From contig NZ_FZPD01000003.1 of the NCBI RefSeq assembly GCF_900188325.1, positions 648,901-712,900 on the forward strand: 64,000 nucleotides of DNA. The letters run 5' to 3'. The DNA comes from Ekhidna lutea. Its GTDB lineage: Bacteria > Bacteroidota > Bacteroidia > Cytophagales > Cyclobacteriaceae. Made by a program: the position numbers and the translations under genes. The first letter of the stretch is position 1. Each line of letters opens with the position of its first letter. Below the pieces are notes generated by a model. It was given only the letters and a program-made list of their open reading frames with translations, was not told where the DNA came from and searched no databases. Shown here in pieces: positions 41,606 to 49,935 of this stretch.

Positions 41606-42766
41606 ATGAAAACATTTTCGATTTTACTTACCCTTCTGATCGTACAAAGTAATCTTTGGGCTCAGGACTATTACGATCTGGCAAGAGCTCATTTTCATGA
41701 CGATCAGCTTGACTCAGCCAGATACTACATCAATATTAATCTTTCAAAGAATCCTGGAGCAGAAGATTATTTTCTCAGTGCGATGATCCATGAAGCCGAG
41801 AATAAAGATTTAAGAGCTCTTGCTGATTATGAGGCTGTCATTAAATATGAACCCAACAATCTGGAAGCTTATTTTCAAAAAGGGTTGATTTACTACAATT
41901 CAGCAAGTACTGAGCAAGCAATCAGAGACTTTACTTTCGTCCTTGAAAATCAACAAGGATCTGAAACCAAAGCCGTTTATTATGGATCAGACCCTACAGG
42001 TGCTAAAGGCACATTTTTAACCACTCTTCAATCCATGATCAGCCGAGTGTATCAATACCGCGGAATGGCCTATCAAAAATTGGGTGACTGGGATAATGCA
42101 CTAAAGGATTTTACAAGCGCTTTTGAATATGACACCATAGCGGATTGTTTCATCAACCGATCGCAGTTGTATTCCAAAATGGGGAATGACCAGGCTGCTA
42201 TTGCAGATTTGAAAGCAGCACTTCGTATCGACTCAACTAACTATCATGCATGGTATAATCTGGCTATACTTGATGAATCGACTCAATTGCCCTTGTTTTT
42301 ACTGAACGACCAGGAATTCACTCCGATGCTTAATCTTGTAGGGGCCAATGCTTACGAAAGCGGGGAATATGGGTTAGCGGCAAAGTATCATACGAAAGCT
42401 ATTGAAGCAAATCCCGAGGATGATCTTGCCTACTTGAGTAGAGGTAAAGCACTTCTTCGAACTGGAGCTTATGGTCAGGCAAGACAGGATTTTATCAAAG
42501 CACTACAACTTAATCCAGCCAGATCAGAAGCTTTTCATTTGATTGGAAACACGTTATTTCATGAGAAAAAGTACAAGGATGCCGTGGGATTTTATGAACG
42601 GTACCTTTCGGTAGATCGAGGCTACAAGAATGTTTGGTTTAATACAGCCATGGCTTATTTAAGCATGAATGAAAATGATAAAGGCTGTGAATATCTTCAA
42701 AAGGCTGATGAGCTGGGTATGGGTCAGGCCTCTGAGTTAATGGAAAAACATTGTGGTAGCCAATAG
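41606..42766 (+). CDS. TPR protein, exported
   Basis: A 386-residue protein, signal peptide 1-19 ('MKTFSILLTLLIVQSNLWAQ'), followed by many TPR units: 'LARAHFHDDQLDSARYYINI', 'ALADYEAVIKYEPNNLEAYF', 'GDWDNALKDFTSAFEYDTIA', 'GEYGLAAKYHTKAIEANPED', 'GAYGQARQDFIKALQLNPARS'. The repeats give a superhelical scaffold. It ends close to the ACMSD gene (25 bp), but that gene has its own promoter octamer. Partner unknown. Confidence 0.85.
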   Translation: MKTFSILLTLLIVQSNLWAQDYYDLARAHFHDDQLDSARYYININLSKNPGAEDYFLSAMIHEAENKDLRALADYEAVIKYEPNNLEAYFQKGLIYYNSASTEQAIRDFTFVLENQQGSETKAVYYGSDPTGAKGTFLTTLQSMISRVYQYRGMAYQKLGDWDNALKDFTSAFEYDTIADCFINRSQLYSKMGNDQAAIADLKAALRIDSTNYHAWYNLAILDESTQLPLFLLNDQEFTPMLNLVGANAYESGEYGLAAKYHTKAIEANPEDDLAYLSRGKALLRTGAYGQARQDFIKALQLNPARSEAFHLIGNTLFHEKKYKDAVGFYERYLSVDRGYKNVWFNTAMAYLSMNENDKGCEYLQKADELGMGQASELMEKHCGSQ

Positions 42767-42779
42767 CTGATTTTCTTTT

Positions 42780-42787
42780 TACCTTTG
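42780..42787 (+). promoter_or_regulatory. TAnnTTTG -7 element of the ACMSD gene
   Basis: TACCTTTG, exact match, ends 4 nt before the ATG at 42792. The transcript would be almost leaderless. Confidence 0.45.
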
Positions 42788-42791
42788 TAGA

Positions 42792-43844
42792 ATGGCAAAT
42801 CAAACTAGTTTGAAAATAGATATGCACACGCATATCCTTCCTCACAGCATACCAAATTTTGCTGAGAAATTCGGATATGGTGACTTCATTCACCTGTTGC
42901 ACCACAAGCCGGAAGCTGCCCGAATGATGAAGGGTGATAAATTTTTCCGTGAGATTCAATCAAACTGTTGGGACGAAAAATTGCGGATTGAAGAGTATAA
43001 GAAATTCGACACGCAGGTACAGGTGGTTTGCACCATTCCTGTGATGTTTAGTTATTGGGCTGACGCTCATGATTGCCTTGATTTGTCCATGTTTCTCAAT
43101 GACCACATCGCTCAAGTGGTTGAGGAAAACCCAAAAAACTATATTGGGTTAGGTACTGTGCCAATGCAGGATACTGATTTGGCTATAAAAGAATTGGAGC
43201 GATTGAAAAAGCTAGGTATTCCTGGTGTGCAAATAGGTTCCAATATCAACAATCATAACCTAAGTAAGCCGCGGTTTTTCGAGTTTTTCGAAGCGTGTGA
43301 AAGGTTAGGAATGGCGATACTAGTTCATCCTTGGGAGATGATGGGCAAAGAATACATGGAGAAATATTGGCTTCCGTGGCTGGTGGGAATGCCTGCTGAA
43401 ACGGCACGAGCTGCGGCATCCATGATTTTTGGGGGTGTCTTTGAGCGCTATCCAAAACTGCGGGTTTGTTTTGCTCATTCCGGTGGATCACTTTTAGCTA
43501 CCATCGGTCGTTTGGAGCATGGTTTCAATTGCCGACCGGATTTGGTTGCGGTCCACAACAATGTGAACCCAAGAGAATATCTGGGTAAATTCTGGGTCGA
43601 TAGCATTACACATGACCCTACTTACTTGAAGTATGTGATTGATCTGATTGGATCTGAAAAAGTATGCTTAGGTTCTGACTACCCGTTTCCGCTTGGAGAC
43701 CTGGAAATTGGGAAATTCATCACAGAAATGGATTTACCACAGCAGGATTTAGATAATATTTTCTATCAGTCTACACTCGATTGGCTCGGCTTGAGTGAAA
43801 GCAAGAACAAAGACCTTCTAAAGGTTTTGATGGAGTCCAATTAA
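42792..43844 (+). CDS. 2-amino-3-carboxymuconate-6-semialdehyde decarboxylase (ACMSD)-like amidohydrolase
   Basis: A 350-residue metal-dependent decarboxylase of the amidohydrolase superfamily. Metal ligands: 'IDMHTHILPHSIP' (HxH), His in 'MAILVHPWEMMGKEYMEKYW' (in part), His in 'RVCFAHSGGSL' and Asp in 'CLGSDYPFPLGDLE'; these match ACMSD closely, including 'LPWLVGMPAETARAA'. It acts in the kynurenine/2-nitrobenzoate style degradation route, taking ACMS to 2-aminomuconate semialdehyde. The rest of that pathway is not beside it, though a 2-aminomuconate deaminase-like RidA gene lies at 14.7 kb. Confidence 0.85.
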   Translation: MANQTSLKIDMHTHILPHSIPNFAEKFGYGDFIHLLHHKPEAARMMKGDKFFREIQSNCWDEKLRIEEYKKFDTQVQVVCTIPVMFSYWADAHDCLDLSMFLNDHIAQVVEENPKNYIGLGTVPMQDTDLAIKELERLKKLGIPGVQIGSNINNHNLSKPRFFEFFEACERLGMAILVHPWEMMGKEYMEKYWLPWLVGMPAETARAAASMIFGGVFERYPKLRVCFAHSGGSLLATIGRLEHGFNCRPDLVAVHNNVNPREYLGKFWVDSITHDPTYLKYVIDLIGSEKVCLGSDYPFPLGDLEIGKFITEMDLPQQDLDNIFYQSTLDWLGLSESKNKDLLKVLMESN

Positions 43845-43876
43845 AAACACCCTCCTTTGAAGGGGTAATGGAAAGA

Positions 43877-44344
43877 TTATTCAGACTGCTTTAAATATTT
43901 ATCCAACGACATCCGGGCTACTTTACTCACACGGTTTTTAAGGTAGGGAGACCAGCCCATAAGCACACCTGTAAGACCTAGAGCCATTTTGGACCAGCGC
44001 CAGAAATCAAACTCATCGGTGTGCTTAATAATTAATCCATCTTTAAACTCCATTGTTGTATGGATAATGTTATGAACCGGATTTCCGGTTTTAGAAAACT
44101 CATAGTCTGCTTCCCATATACACTGAGCCATTTCATCATCGCCCATCACAGTGTGGAAGTCAATTTCCAGATTTCCTTTTGATCGCTTAATAAGCATCTC
44201 CCACATAGCCGTCACTTCATTGTGGTCCAGACTCTTAAAGACGGGATCGTTGAAGATTATATCCTGATGGTAACATGATGCCATGGTTGTAGCATCGTGT
44301 TGCTTAAAGGCTTCATAGAATTTTTCTAACGTGAGCTTGCTCAT
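43877..44344 (-). CDS. SnoaL/NTF2-like cytoplasmic protein
   Basis: A 155-residue protein with an NTF2-like cone: 'LEKFYEAFKQHDATTMASCYHQDIIFNDPVF' (in part) and 'DEMAQCIWEADYEFSKTGNPVHNIIHTTMEFKDGLI' (in part). No signal peptide. The last 40 residues ('WRWSKMALGLTGVLMGWSPYLK') are more hydrophobic. Its ATG overlaps the sirtuin stop by 4 bp, giving a two-gene operon. The ligand is unknown. Confidence 0.8.
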   Translation of the reverse strand: MSKLTLEKFYEAFKQHDATTMASCYHQDIIFNDPVFKSLDHNEVTAMWEMLIKRSKGNLEIDFHTVMGDDEMAQCIWEADYEFSKTGNPVHNIIHTTMEFKDGLIIKHTDEFDFWRWSKMALGLTGVLMGWSPYLKNRVSKVARMSLDKYLKQSE

Positions 44345-45036
44345 AAATAATCATCAATTAAAAGTTTCTTCACCTTTGGTAATCCTGTACTTGCTGGTTC
44401 TTCAAATAGGTGGAATTGATTTCCGGTTGCAATGTCCGGTATTTTAGGATCGACAACAAATTTTGGTATTTCTGGTTTCGCAAAATCAAGTAGTCCGGCG
44501 GCCGGATAAACAACCAAAGAAGTTCCGGCTACAATAAATATATCCGCATTTACTGTTTCATGCATGGCCATTTCCATCATTGGAACAGGTTCTCCAAACC
44601 AGACAATATGAGGACGTAACTGAGATCCTTTTTCACATTTATCACCTTCTTTCAATTCCCACCCATCAAGTTCATAAATAAGGCCTGGATCAATAGTGCT
44701 CCTTACTTTACTGATCTCTCCATGTAGGTGGAGGACGTTTGTACTTCCTGCTTTTTCGTGTAGTGCATCAATGTTTTGTGTGATTATGGATACATCAAAA
44801 TACTCCTCCAACTCAGCCAATGCCAGATGTCCGGGATTTGGCTTGACTTCCAATGCCTGCTTTCTTCGTTGATTATAAAATTCAAGCACTAGCGCCTGAT
44901 CTCGGGCCCATGCCTGAGGGGTGGCAACTTCAGTCACATCATGACCTTCCCACAATCCATCAGAATCACGAAATGTTTTCAATCCGCTTTCGGCACTGAT
45001 ACCTGCTCCTGTAAGCACCACAATTTTCTTTTTCAT
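44341..45036 (-). CDS. cobB: Sir2 family NAD-dependent deacylase
   Basis: A 231-residue sirtuin removing acyl groups from lysine with NAD. 'VVLTGAGISAESGLKTFR' (9-23), 'SIITQNIDALHEKAGS', catalytic His in 'VLHLHGE', 'LRPHIVWFGEPVP' and 'IVAGTSLVVYPAAGLL' are all present. The two CxxC zinc pairs found in most sirtuins are replaced: 'KVRSTIDPGLIYEL' has none and 'GDKCEKGSQLRPH' keeps one Cys. Zinc-less sirtuins do occur in this phylum, as I recall. First gene of a pair with the SnoaL-like gene. Confidence 0.9.
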   Translation of the reverse strand: MKKKIVVLTGAGISAESGLKTFRDSDGLWEGHDVTEVATPQAWARDQALVLEFYNQRRKQALEVKPNPGHLALAELEEYFDVSIITQNIDALHEKAGSTNVLHLHGEISKVRSTIDPGLIYELDGWELKEGDKCEKGSQLRPHIVWFGEPVPMMEMAMHETVNADIFIVAGTSLVVYPAAGLLDFAKPEIPKFVVDPKIPDIATGNQFHLFEEPASTGLPKVKKLLIDDYL

Positions 45037-45090
45037 AAAGGCTTTGATTCAAAAGTCGTCCAACCACTTTGAGTAGTGGAACGACTCAAC

Positions 45091-45123
45091 TTAATTAAAA
45101 AAAGCTTCCGATTTGGAAGCTTT
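45091..45123 (-). terminator. Rho-independent terminator of the small beta-barrel gene
   Basis: Minus strand: AAAGCTTCC, loop, GGAAGCTTT, then TTTT. It lies 25 bp behind the stop at 45148. Confidence 0.8.
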
Positions 45124-45147
45124 AAGTTAGTGAGAATGATCTTTTAA

Positions 45148-45603
45148 TTAGTTGAGTGGAAAACGTACCCCGCCAAATAACGAGAGCTGATCAAAATCTC
45201 CAAGGACATATTTGGCTTCCGCGAAAGGTATCGCTGAGCCTCCGGCATCAAAGTTGGCTCCTATTCCCAAATTGAGTCCAAGCTCTGTATTTGTGTCAAT
45301 CCCTTCTACCTTAATACCTGTTAGATTAAGTCCGGCAATGCCATAAATCGTTGCGCTATTCTCACTAAATATGTAGTTGATGTTTCCATTAATCTCCCAC
45401 CAACTTACATTGTTTTTCTTGAAGTAGAATATGAGGCTTGGTGCGATATTTATATCCGATGATGCAGCAAACTCCCCATTGAATCCAATTCCTGCATTTT
45501 CAATCTCAGAGCCATATGCCAAACCTACACCCGCTCTTGATTGGGCATTAGTAGAAAACGACAGAGCGATAATGATAAAGGATAAGAATATTATTTTTTT
45601 CAT
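45148..45603 (-). CDS. Outer-membrane beta-barrel protein (small)
   Basis: A 151-residue protein, signal peptide 'MKKIIFLSFIIIALSFSTNA', then alternating strands of an 8-strand barrel: 'AGVGLAYGSEIENAGIGF', 'ATIYGIAGLNLTGIKVEG', 'ELGLNLGIGANFDAGGSAIP' and a final 'SLFGGVRFPLN'. Likely an OmpX/OmpA-membrane-type barrel of unknown ligand. It has its own terminator and lies opposite another small barrel gene. Confidence 0.75.
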   Translation of the reverse strand: MKKIIFLSFIIIALSFSTNAQSRAGVGLAYGSEIENAGIGFNGEFAASSDINIAPSLIFYFKKNNVSWWEINGNINYIFSENSATIYGIAGLNLTGIKVEGIDTNTELGLNLGIGANFDAGGSAIPFAEAKYVLGDFDQLSLFGGVRFPLN

Positions 45604-45764
45604 AGCTGAATTAATTTGATTAGCAATAAAGGTAATATTTTAAGAAATAATATAACTATTCACCTGAGTCTTAAGTATGATTTTGACTAAATTTTTCTAA
45701 TAAAGGTGATGTGTAAAAGTCCTATATCTAATTATCTTAGAATTCTAATCAAACAAAAACTATA

Positions 45765-46286
45765 ATGAAAAGACTATTATTATTGACGTTTTTAGCCGGA
45801 TCATTCGGCTTAGCAAATGCACAAACAGAAGAAGGCGGATGGCTGGTTGGAGCAACATCTAACCTTAATTTCACATCAACCAAAGCCGATGGTGCAGATA
45901 ACAGCTCAAACCATTTTGGCTTAAACGCAGGAGCTGGATACTTCGTAATAGATAATCTTGCTGCTGGACTTAACTTAGGATTCAATAGTTTCTCAGAAGG
46001 AGATGTCTCAGGTAATTCCTTTTTAATAGGACCCTTTGCGAGGTATTATGTTAATGGGGTATTTTTTGTAGGGGCTTCATTCTCCTCAGAAAGTGGATCT
46101 TCTGAAAATGAATTCACAGAATTTGACTATAGTAGAACGATATTTGGATTGGAAGCGGGATATCCTGTCTGGATCGTAGATAATGTTGCAGTGGAGCCAG
46201 CCCTTGTCTATACCTCAAGAAAAAGTGATGATTTTGTAAATTCAAATTCTTTTGGGCTTAATGTCGGATTTAGACTTTACTTCTAA
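45765..46286 (+). CDS. Outer-membrane beta-barrel protein
   Basis: A 173-residue protein with signal peptide 'MKRLLLLTFLAGSFGLANA' and an 8-strand-type barrel ('GWLVGATSNLNFTS', 'GAGYFVIDNLAAGLNLGF', 'FLIGPFARYYV', 'GVFFVGASFSSES') ending in aromatic Phe ('GFRLYF'), as outer-membrane barrels do for BAM recognition. Resembles the OMP_b-brl family. It is convergent with rsmG. Confidence 0.8.
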   Translation: MKRLLLLTFLAGSFGLANAQTEEGGWLVGATSNLNFTSTKADGADNSSNHFGLNAGAGYFVIDNLAAGLNLGFNSFSEGDVSGNSFLIGPFARYYVNGVFFVGASFSSESGSSENEFTEFDYSRTIFGLEAGYPVWIVDNVAVEPALVYTSRKSDDFVNSNSFGLNVGFRLYF

Positions 46287-46292
46287 TCCAAA

Positions 46293-46919
46293 CTAAACAG
46301 GAACATAGATGATTTTCTTTGTTTCAAAAAAGACCTCTTCGTAGTATTCGGAGAGGTCTTTTTCAATATACCCTCGCCCAAACTCTTTCATCTCCTGTGT
46401 TAAGTCACCTCCTTTGAGTAAGATCATCCCATTGTCCAGATCGTTTTTTTGATTTTTACTCACTTTTTTATGTGCCCAGATGAAAAGCTGTTTGGTTTGT
46501 GCCACAGCTCGTGAGACTACAAAATCGAATGTTCCTTTCACCTTTTCCATCCGTTGATGCTCTGAAGTTAGATTTTTTAATCCAATGGCATCAGCAACTT
46601 CTTTTACTACCGTAATTTTTTTTCCGATTGAATCTACAAGATGAAACTGACAATCAGGGAAAAGGATAGCTAAGGGTATGCCGGGAAAGCCACCACCTGT
46701 CCCTACATCGAGTATTTTAGATTCAGGGGTGAATTGTGTGAATTTTGCAATGGCAAGACTATGCAGGACATGCCGTTCATATAGCTGGTCGATATCTTTC
46801 CTGCTTACCACATTGATCTTAGCATTCCACTCTTCATAGAGTGCTTGAAGCTGATCCAGCTGATTTTTCTGGTTTTCAGATAGGTCAGGAAAGTATTTTT
46901 GGATGATTTCAGAGCTCAT
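46293..46919 (-). CDS. rsmG: 16S rRNA (guanine(527)-N(7))-methyltransferase
   Basis: A 208-residue class I methyltransferase (GidB). 'LYEEWNAKINVVSRKDIDQLYERHVLHSLAI' (in part), SAM-binding 'KILDVGTGGGFPGIPLAIL' near 68-86, 'FHLVDSIGKKITVVKEVA', and 'FDFVVSRAVAQTKQLF' are the family motifs. Cytoplasmic. Convergent with the beta-barrel gene (6 bp between). Confidence 0.93.
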   Translation of the reverse strand: MSSEIIQKYFPDLSENQKNQLDQLQALYEEWNAKINVVSRKDIDQLYERHVLHSLAIAKFTQFTPESKILDVGTGGGFPGIPLAILFPDCQFHLVDSIGKKITVVKEVADAIGLKNLTSEHQRMEKVKGTFDFVVSRAVAQTKQLFIWAHKKVSKNQKNDLDNGMILLKGGDLTQEMKEFGRGYIEKDLSEYYEEVFFETKKIIYVPV

Positions 46920-47031
46920 AAATCATATTTGAATTTCCAACTTTGGAAGGGGTAAAGAGATGTTTAAATATAGTATTGGAGTGATAACACCCCTGTAGTC
47001 TCGAAACATCGAACCGCCTCATGGGGATATT

Positions 47032-47643
47032 TTAAATATGCTTCTTCTTATCCTTTACTAGCTCATACATCAGCTCTCTGGCTCTGTGTAGTTGCGCTTT
47101 CACCGTGCCTAATGGAGCTTCCAGCTCTTTTGCAATTTCATCGTACGAAAGCTCATCGAAATACCTCAGCTTAACCAGTCGTTGGTATTTGGCAGGAAGC
47201 TTATCTACAAACATCCGTACCAGCTCAATCTTTTGATCCTTGATTGTCTCCTGATCAGGCGTAAGGTTTTTATCCTGTACATCAATATTGACAGACTCAC
47301 CACTATCATCGGTGAAGGTGCTATTCAGGCTGAAAGTATTGAGCTTCTTCTTACGGATAAAGTCAATCGCATTATTTGTAGCGATACGAAAAAGCCAGGT
47401 ACTAAACGTATAGTCTTTTTTAAACCTACCTAAATTCTTAAACGCTTTAGCAAATGCCTCAATGGTCAAATCCTCCGCATCGTCAACATTCCTCACCATC
47501 TTCAATATCATATGATAAACGGGCTTCTTGTAGCGCTGCATGAGTTCTGCATAGGCTGCCTGGTCTTTACCTTCAGTGGCAAGATCAATCAACTTAAAGT
47601 CTCTCAGCGCCTTATCAGAAAACTGACGATTTAGTTCTTCCAT
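47032..47643 (-). CDS. ECF RNA polymerase sigma factor
   Basis: A 203-residue sigma-70 family protein. Region 2 ('DAEDLTIEAFAKAFKNLGRF' near 65; 'FSTWLFRIATNNAIDFIRKK' near 90) and region 4 ('LVKLRYFDELSYDEIAKELE' near 160, 'PLGTVKAQLHRARELMYEL'). Looks like an RpoE/SigW-type factor; no anti-sigma gene beside it. The ATG at 47643 is used because the next one upstream (47670) lies inside the glycosyltransferase gene without support; overlap with that gene is 13 bp. Confidence 0.88.
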   Translation of the reverse strand: MEELNRQFSDKALRDFKLIDLATEGKDQAAYAELMQRYKKPVYHMILKMVRNVDDAEDLTIEAFAKAFKNLGRFKKDYTFSTWLFRIATNNAIDFIRKKKLNTFSLNSTFTDDSGESVNIDVQDKNLTPDQETIKDQKIELVRMFVDKLPAKYQRLVKLRYFDELSYDEIAKELEAPLGTVKAQLHRARELMYELVKDKKKHI

Positions 47644-48710
47644 GGAATGTCCTTTACGAGTTTTGACCACAGCGCCAATACCGGAGTAAGCACTGCATAT
47701 AGCATGTCAACGAGTGGAAGCAATATATAGTTAATATTGATTCCTATTTTACTCGCAGCAAATCTATAACCCACTAATTTAATAAATAGGTAAAAAAGCA
47801 GCATCCATCCGAAATTTATTGAAGTCCAAACAAGTGGGATGGAAAGGATGAAAAGTAAATGGGTGCTATGAATAGCACTGAGAAGTATTTGATCTCTGGA
47901 CTTATACCTTGAACTAACGGAAAAATGCCTGATTTTTTGTTGGAAGTAGTCTTTCCAGGTCTTTTCCGGATAGGTTAGTACTGTACTTTCATCACCCAGC
48001 ATCACTTGCGTATTCCTTTTTGTAGCATGAGATTGAATAAACAGGTCATCATCTCCACCATTGATTTCTTTGATGGATTGGTAGCCATTTTTTTCTTCAA
48101 AAAATGATCTGCGAATTGAAAGGTTCCGTCCAACACCCATATACGGTTTACCTTGAAGTGCTCTCGCAGTGTATGTGAAAGCTGTCATATATGACTCAAA
48201 TCGCATATACGAGCTTAGGAATGCTCCTCCTTTCACGTAAGGAGAAACTCCAATAATGATATCAGATTGCTCGGTAATGGATTCATTAATAAGGCTGAGC
48301 CATCTATCTGAGTTGGGAATGCAGTCAGCATCTGTGAAAACAATCCAGTCACCTTGTATAAGTTCTACAGCCTGCTGAAGGGCAAATTTTTTAGGGTTCC
48401 AATCTGTCGGAACTTCCTGATTATTGATAATCCTTATTTGTGGTGATTTAAGGCCTTCTAAATAGCTTTTGCTTTCGTCCGAACAGCGATCCAGAGAAAT
48501 CGTAATATCAAAATTTGCGTACTCCTGTTGGAGCAACTTTGGAACCAGTTTTTTTAGGTTTTCTTCTTCATTTCGAGCGGCTATTACAATTGAAAAAAAG
48601 TTCTCCTTCTCACTTACACTTTTTTCCATGGGAAGAAAGAAAGCTGATGTTAGGTACACCATTATTCCAAGGTGGATGACTCCAATGATGCACCAGATAA
48701 AAAATATCAT
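47631..48710 (-). CDS. Glycosyltransferase family 2, membrane-bound
   Basis: A 359-residue enzyme with an N-terminal membrane segment (3-22), a GT-A domain with 'FSIVIAARNEEENLKKL' at 38-55, 'WIVFTDADCIPNSDRWL' (metal DxD-like 'DAD') near 120, 'GGDDDLFIQSHA' near 225 and 'QKIRHFSVSSRYKSR', then two to three hydrophobic segments at 260-350. It transfers a sugar at the membrane, product unknown. Upstream of the ECF factor and overlapping it by 13 bp. Confidence 0.85.
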   Translation of the reverse strand: MIFFIWCIIGVIHLGIMVYLTSAFFLPMEKSVSEKENFFSIVIAARNEEENLKKLVPKLLQQEYANFDITISLDRCSDESKSYLEGLKSPQIRIINNQEVPTDWNPKKFALQQAVELIQGDWIVFTDADCIPNSDRWLSLINESITEQSDIIIGVSPYVKGGAFLSSYMRFESYMTAFTYTARALQGKPYMGVGRNLSIRRSFFEEKNGYQSIKEINGGDDDLFIQSHATKRNTQVMLGDESTVLTYPEKTWKDYFQQKIRHFSVSSRYKSRDQILLSAIHSTHLLFILSIPLVWTSINFGWMLLFYLFIKLVGYRFAASKIGININYILLPLVDMLYAVLTPVLALWSKLVKDIPWKN

Positions 48711-48784
48711 GAAGTGAATTAAATAAAACCTTAGACGAAAAAGAATCAGATCTTAAAATAACATAGCAGCATATCATTTAACCG

Positions 48785-48792
48785 TATTTTTG
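48785..48792 (+). promoter_or_regulatory. TAnnTTTG -7 element of tgt
   Basis: TATTTTTG, exact match, ends 6 nt before the ATG at 48799. This rules out the upstream TTG at 48790 as start. Confidence 0.55.
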
Positions 48793-48798
48793 CGGCCC

Positions 48799-49929
48799 AT
48801 GCAATTCGACTTACAACATACAGATGCTAAATCCAGAGCCAGAGCTGGAACGATAACCACGGATCACGGTCAAATTCAGACTCCAATCTTTATGCCTGTG
48901 GGTACCGCAGGGACGGTCAAAGCTGTTCATCAGCGAGAGTTGAAAGAGGATATTAAAGCCCAAATCATTTTGGGAAACACCTATCACCTATACATGCGTC
49001 CTGGCCTTGATATCATAGAGCAAGCGGGAGGCCTTCATAAGTTTAATGGCTGGGATAAACCTATTCTAACTGACAGTGGAGGTTACCAGGTGTACTCACT
49101 TGCTGACAATCGGAAAATCGTGGAAGAGGGCGTTCACTTTCAGTCCCACAAAGATGGTAGTCGTCATTTTTTTACGCCTGAATCCATCATGGATATTCAG
49201 CGTACGATAGGTGCTGATATTATCATGGCGTTTGATGAATGCACCCCGTATCCGTGTGAATACGATTATGCAGAAAAATCTATGCACATGACAAATCGCT
49301 GGCTGGATAGATGCATAAATCGATTTGACGAGACAGAAGGAAAATATGGTTATAGCCAAACCCTTTTCCCCATTGTTCAGGGAAGTGTCTATAAAGATTT
49401 ACGAACTCAGTCTGCAGAATATATCGCCAGCAAAGAGCGAGAGGGGAATGCCATTGGAGGTCTTTCTGTGGGGGAGCCGGCTGAAGATATGTATGAAATG
49501 ACGGATCATGTATGTGGTATTCTCCCAACGGACAAGCCACGTTACCTGATGGGGGTAGGTACCCCTGCCAACATTCTTGAGTGCATTGCGCTGGGAGTTG
49601 ATATGTTTGATTGCGTCATGCCTACCCGGAATGCGCGAAATGGAATGCTTTTTACCACTCAGGGGATCATCAATATCCGGAATGAAAAATGGAAGGATGA
49701 CTTTACTCCAATCGATCCGGAATTAGGAGGATATGCCAGTACTTTTTACACAAAAGGGTATTTGCGCCATTTGATCACCAGCAATGAAATTCTTGGCGCA
49801 CAAATTGCAAGCATCCAGAATCTTACTTTCTACCTATGGCTGGTAGGGGAAGCGAGAAAACAGATACTAAATGATAACTTCGCTAGCTGGAAAGAAACCA
49901 TGGTCAAAAAAGTAAGTCAGCGCCTTTAG
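48799..49929 (+). CDS. tgt: tRNA-guanine(34) transglycosylase (queuine/preQ1)
   Basis: Exchanges guanine 34 of tRNA-His/Asp/Asn/Tyr for preQ1. A 376-residue TIM-barrel protein with 'GNTYHLYMRPGLDIIEQAGG', active-site Asp in 'ILTDSGGYQVYSLA', 'DIIMAFDECTPYPC', 'GGLSVGEPAEDMYEM', and nucleophile Asp in 'MFDCVMPTRNARNG'. The zinc-binding Cys-x-Cys-x2-Cys before the conserved His is absent: the place reads 'DPELGGYASTFYTKGYLRH'. First of an operon tgt-LptF/G-EamA-YbjQ, with a promoter octamer 6 nt upstream. Confidence 0.93.
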   Translation: MQFDLQHTDAKSRARAGTITTDHGQIQTPIFMPVGTAGTVKAVHQRELKEDIKAQIILGNTYHLYMRPGLDIIEQAGGLHKFNGWDKPILTDSGGYQVYSLADNRKIVEEGVHFQSHKDGSRHFFTPESIMDIQRTIGADIIMAFDECTPYPCEYDYAEKSMHMTNRWLDRCINRFDETEGKYGYSQTLFPIVQGSVYKDLRTQSAEYIASKEREGNAIGGLSVGEPAEDMYEMTDHVCGILPTDKPRYLMGVGTPANILECIALGVDMFDCVMPTRNARNGMLFTTQGIINIRNEKWKDDFTPIDPELGGYASTFYTKGYLRHLITSNEILGAQIASIQNLTFYLWLVGEARKQILNDNFASWKETMVKKVSQRL

Positions 49930-49935
49930 AAAAGG

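Noticed and set aside
48790..48798. TTG start for tgt
   Set aside because: It lies inside the promoter octamer at 48785-48792; the ATG at 48799 fits the family.
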